This document shows, in pieces, positions 5,285 through 5,790 of a DNA stretch of 5,790 nucleotides. Made by a program: the position numbers and the translations under genes. Source of the stretch: Streptomyces speibonae (GTDB taxonomy: Bacteria; Actinomycetota; Actinomycetes; Streptomycetales; Streptomycetaceae). The notes under the pieces are model-generated. The model was not told the origin of the DNA and ran no database searches. It saw only the letters and a program-made list of their open reading frames with translations. Within the stretch, counting starts at the first letter, position 1. Each line of letters starts with the position of its first letter. Location of the stretch: contig KL568572.1 in assembly GCA_000715605.1 (NCBI GenBank), positions 41,835 through 47,624 of the forward strand. The letters run 5' to 3'.

Positions 5285-5671
5285 CAGCAGGAGACCAGGC
5301 CCTCGGCCGCGACGAAGCCGGTCCGCTGGGCGGCGGACGCGGTGGTGGCGATGCGCGAAGGGGCACGGCTGCGCCTCGACTACTCGGCGCGCAGCCTGTG
5401 GAGCGTCGACCGGATGATCGAGGACATACGCCAGGAGTCGGCCCCGTACGCCGCCGTGGAACTGGTGCTGCGCGGACTGGGCGCCTATGCCGGTGAGGTG
5501 ATCGTCCGTCAGGCCGGGGGCGAGTGGTGGTCCTCCGGCGGCGACCACTGGGTCCGCACCCCCGACGGCCGCCTCTGGGACCCGATCGACGAGGCCCGGC
5601 GCTGCTACACCCACGACGGGTCACTGCGGCTGCTGTGCCGGGACGCCTCCGGCGGGGGACCGCGCCGGTAG
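5258..5671 (+). CDS. Hypothetical protein with LDxSxxSLxxVD / GAYxGEVxVRxxGGxW pattern, 137 residues
   Basis: Function unknown. After a Thr/Gln-rich variable N-terminus (1-20) the protein carries LRLDYSARSLWSVDRMI (38-54), then GAYAGEVIVRQAGGEWW (75-91), then WVRTPDGRLWDPIDEARR (98-115). This order, a helix-helix part with LDxSxxSL and a GAYxGEVxVRxxGGxW core followed by a polar beta part, is one I associate with small uncharacterised bacterial domains such as DUF3806 and DUF6278. I cannot assign it to one with confidence. No signal peptide or membrane segment is seen. The start is uncertain: GTG 5258 has AGGA only one base upstream, GTG 5276 has it 19 bases upstream, and ATG 5351 would remove the variable tail but keep the conserved part. 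No other in-frame start exists between 5160 and 5258. The gene ends at a TAG just before a hairpin facing a convergent gene. Confidence 0.78.
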   Translation: MTTATTVTTQQETRPSAATKPVRWAADAVVAMREGARLRLDYSARSLWSVDRMIEDIRQESAPYAAVELVLRGLGAYAGEVIVRQAGGEWWSSGGDHWVRTPDGRLWDPIDEARRCYTHDGSLRLLCRDASGGGPRR

Positions 5672-5725
5672 CCGGACGACGACGGCCGGGACCCCGCGCG
5701 GAGCCCCGGCCGCCGTCGTCACCGG
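5672..5725. terminator. Bidirectional terminator-like hairpin between convergent genes
   Basis: GACGACGG-CCGGG (5678-5690) pairs with CCCGG-CCG-CCGTCGTC (5705-5720), giving 8 and 5 base pairs with a three-base bulge. An outer CCGG/CCGG pairing (5672-5675 with 5722-5725) extends the stem. The hairpin fills almost the whole gap between the TAG at 5671 and the opposing stop codon at 5729-5727. It lacks a U-tract, which is common for actinomycete terminators. Its position between convergent genes supports the call. Confidence 0.75.
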
Positions 5726-5726
5726 G

Positions 5727-5790
5727 TCACGGCTGGAACGCCGTGGCGCCGTACCCGAGTCCCGTGCTGTCGCCCGGGAGGTACAGGACC
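5727..5790 (-). CDS. C-terminal end of a convergent gene (20 codons visible), possibly FG-GAP/VCBS-type repeat protein
   Basis: On the minus strand one frame reads VLYLPGDSTGLGYGATAFQP and then TGA at 5729-5727. The LYLPGDSTGLG pattern is like the calcium-binding-loop turn of FG-GAP/VCBS beta-propeller repeats found at the C-terminus of many secreted Streptomyces proteins. The fragment is too short for a firm family call. That it is a real gene end is supported by the hairpin placed just after its stop and by the absence of another good coding frame here. The start and most of the gene lie beyond base 5790. Confidence 0.55.
   Translation of the reverse strand, partial: VLYLPGDSTGLGYGATAFQP

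Noticed and set aside
4505..5614. A 369-codon minus-strand frame opposite the two last plus-strand genes.
   Set aside because: Its composition is Ser/Arg/Pro shadow-like, and the plus-strand genes have ribosome binding sites and coherent domains.
1..5790. tRNA, rRNA, CRISPR array, insertion sequence, phage attachment site or toxin-antitoxin pair.
   Set aside because: None of their structural signatures or protein motifs was seen on either strand.

Overview
The window looks like chromosomal DNA from a Streptomyces or close actinomycete. It has very high GC, strong G/C bias at third codon positions, frequent GTG starts, and a succinate dehydrogenase cluster in the order C-D-A with actinobacterial-style subunits. 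These identifications rest on motif recognition by eye; no database search was possible.

Left part (1-2119, all minus strand). Read in the direction of transcription it starts with a divergent member of the OHCU decarboxylase (UraD) family at 2119-1454. A leader of about 190 bases follows, then sdhC (1262-882), sdhD (876-391) and the first 123 codons of sdhA, which leaves the window at base 1. SdhC and SdhD form the haem- and quinone-binding membrane anchor, and SdhA is the flavoprotein; sdhB would be expected outside the window after sdhA. The UraD-family protein keeps the family's N- and C-terminal blocks but lacks the catalytic HPxIG motif, and no other urate-pathway gene is visible nearby.

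Middle (2120-3882). A 113-base divergent intergenic region holds a 13-bp direct repeat, an inverted repeat and a -10 hexamer placed as for a leaderless transcript. It leads into a plus-strand gene for a secreted or membrane-anchored GH20 beta-N-acetylhexosaminidase-type glycosidase. Its catalytic Asp-Glu pair is intact, but other sugar-contact positions differ from the classical Streptomyces hexosaminidase.

Right part (3883-5790). Three small plus-strand genes of unknown function follow (167, 185 and 137 residues), each separated by about 100 bases. The first two have clear Shine-Dalgarno sequences. The third carries a motif pattern seen in small uncharacterised actinobacterial families and begins with a 9-bp tandem repeat. 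A large GC-rich hairpin (5672-5725) separates it from a convergent minus-strand gene, of which only the last 20 codons are present.

Most of this is ordinary core and near-core actinomycete gene content; I do not see a defence system, mobile element, CRISPR array or RNA gene. The points most worth a second look are the UraD-family protein without its catalytic motif, the altered active-site pattern of the GH20 enzyme, and the repeat-rich, apparently leaderless promoter of the GH20 gene.
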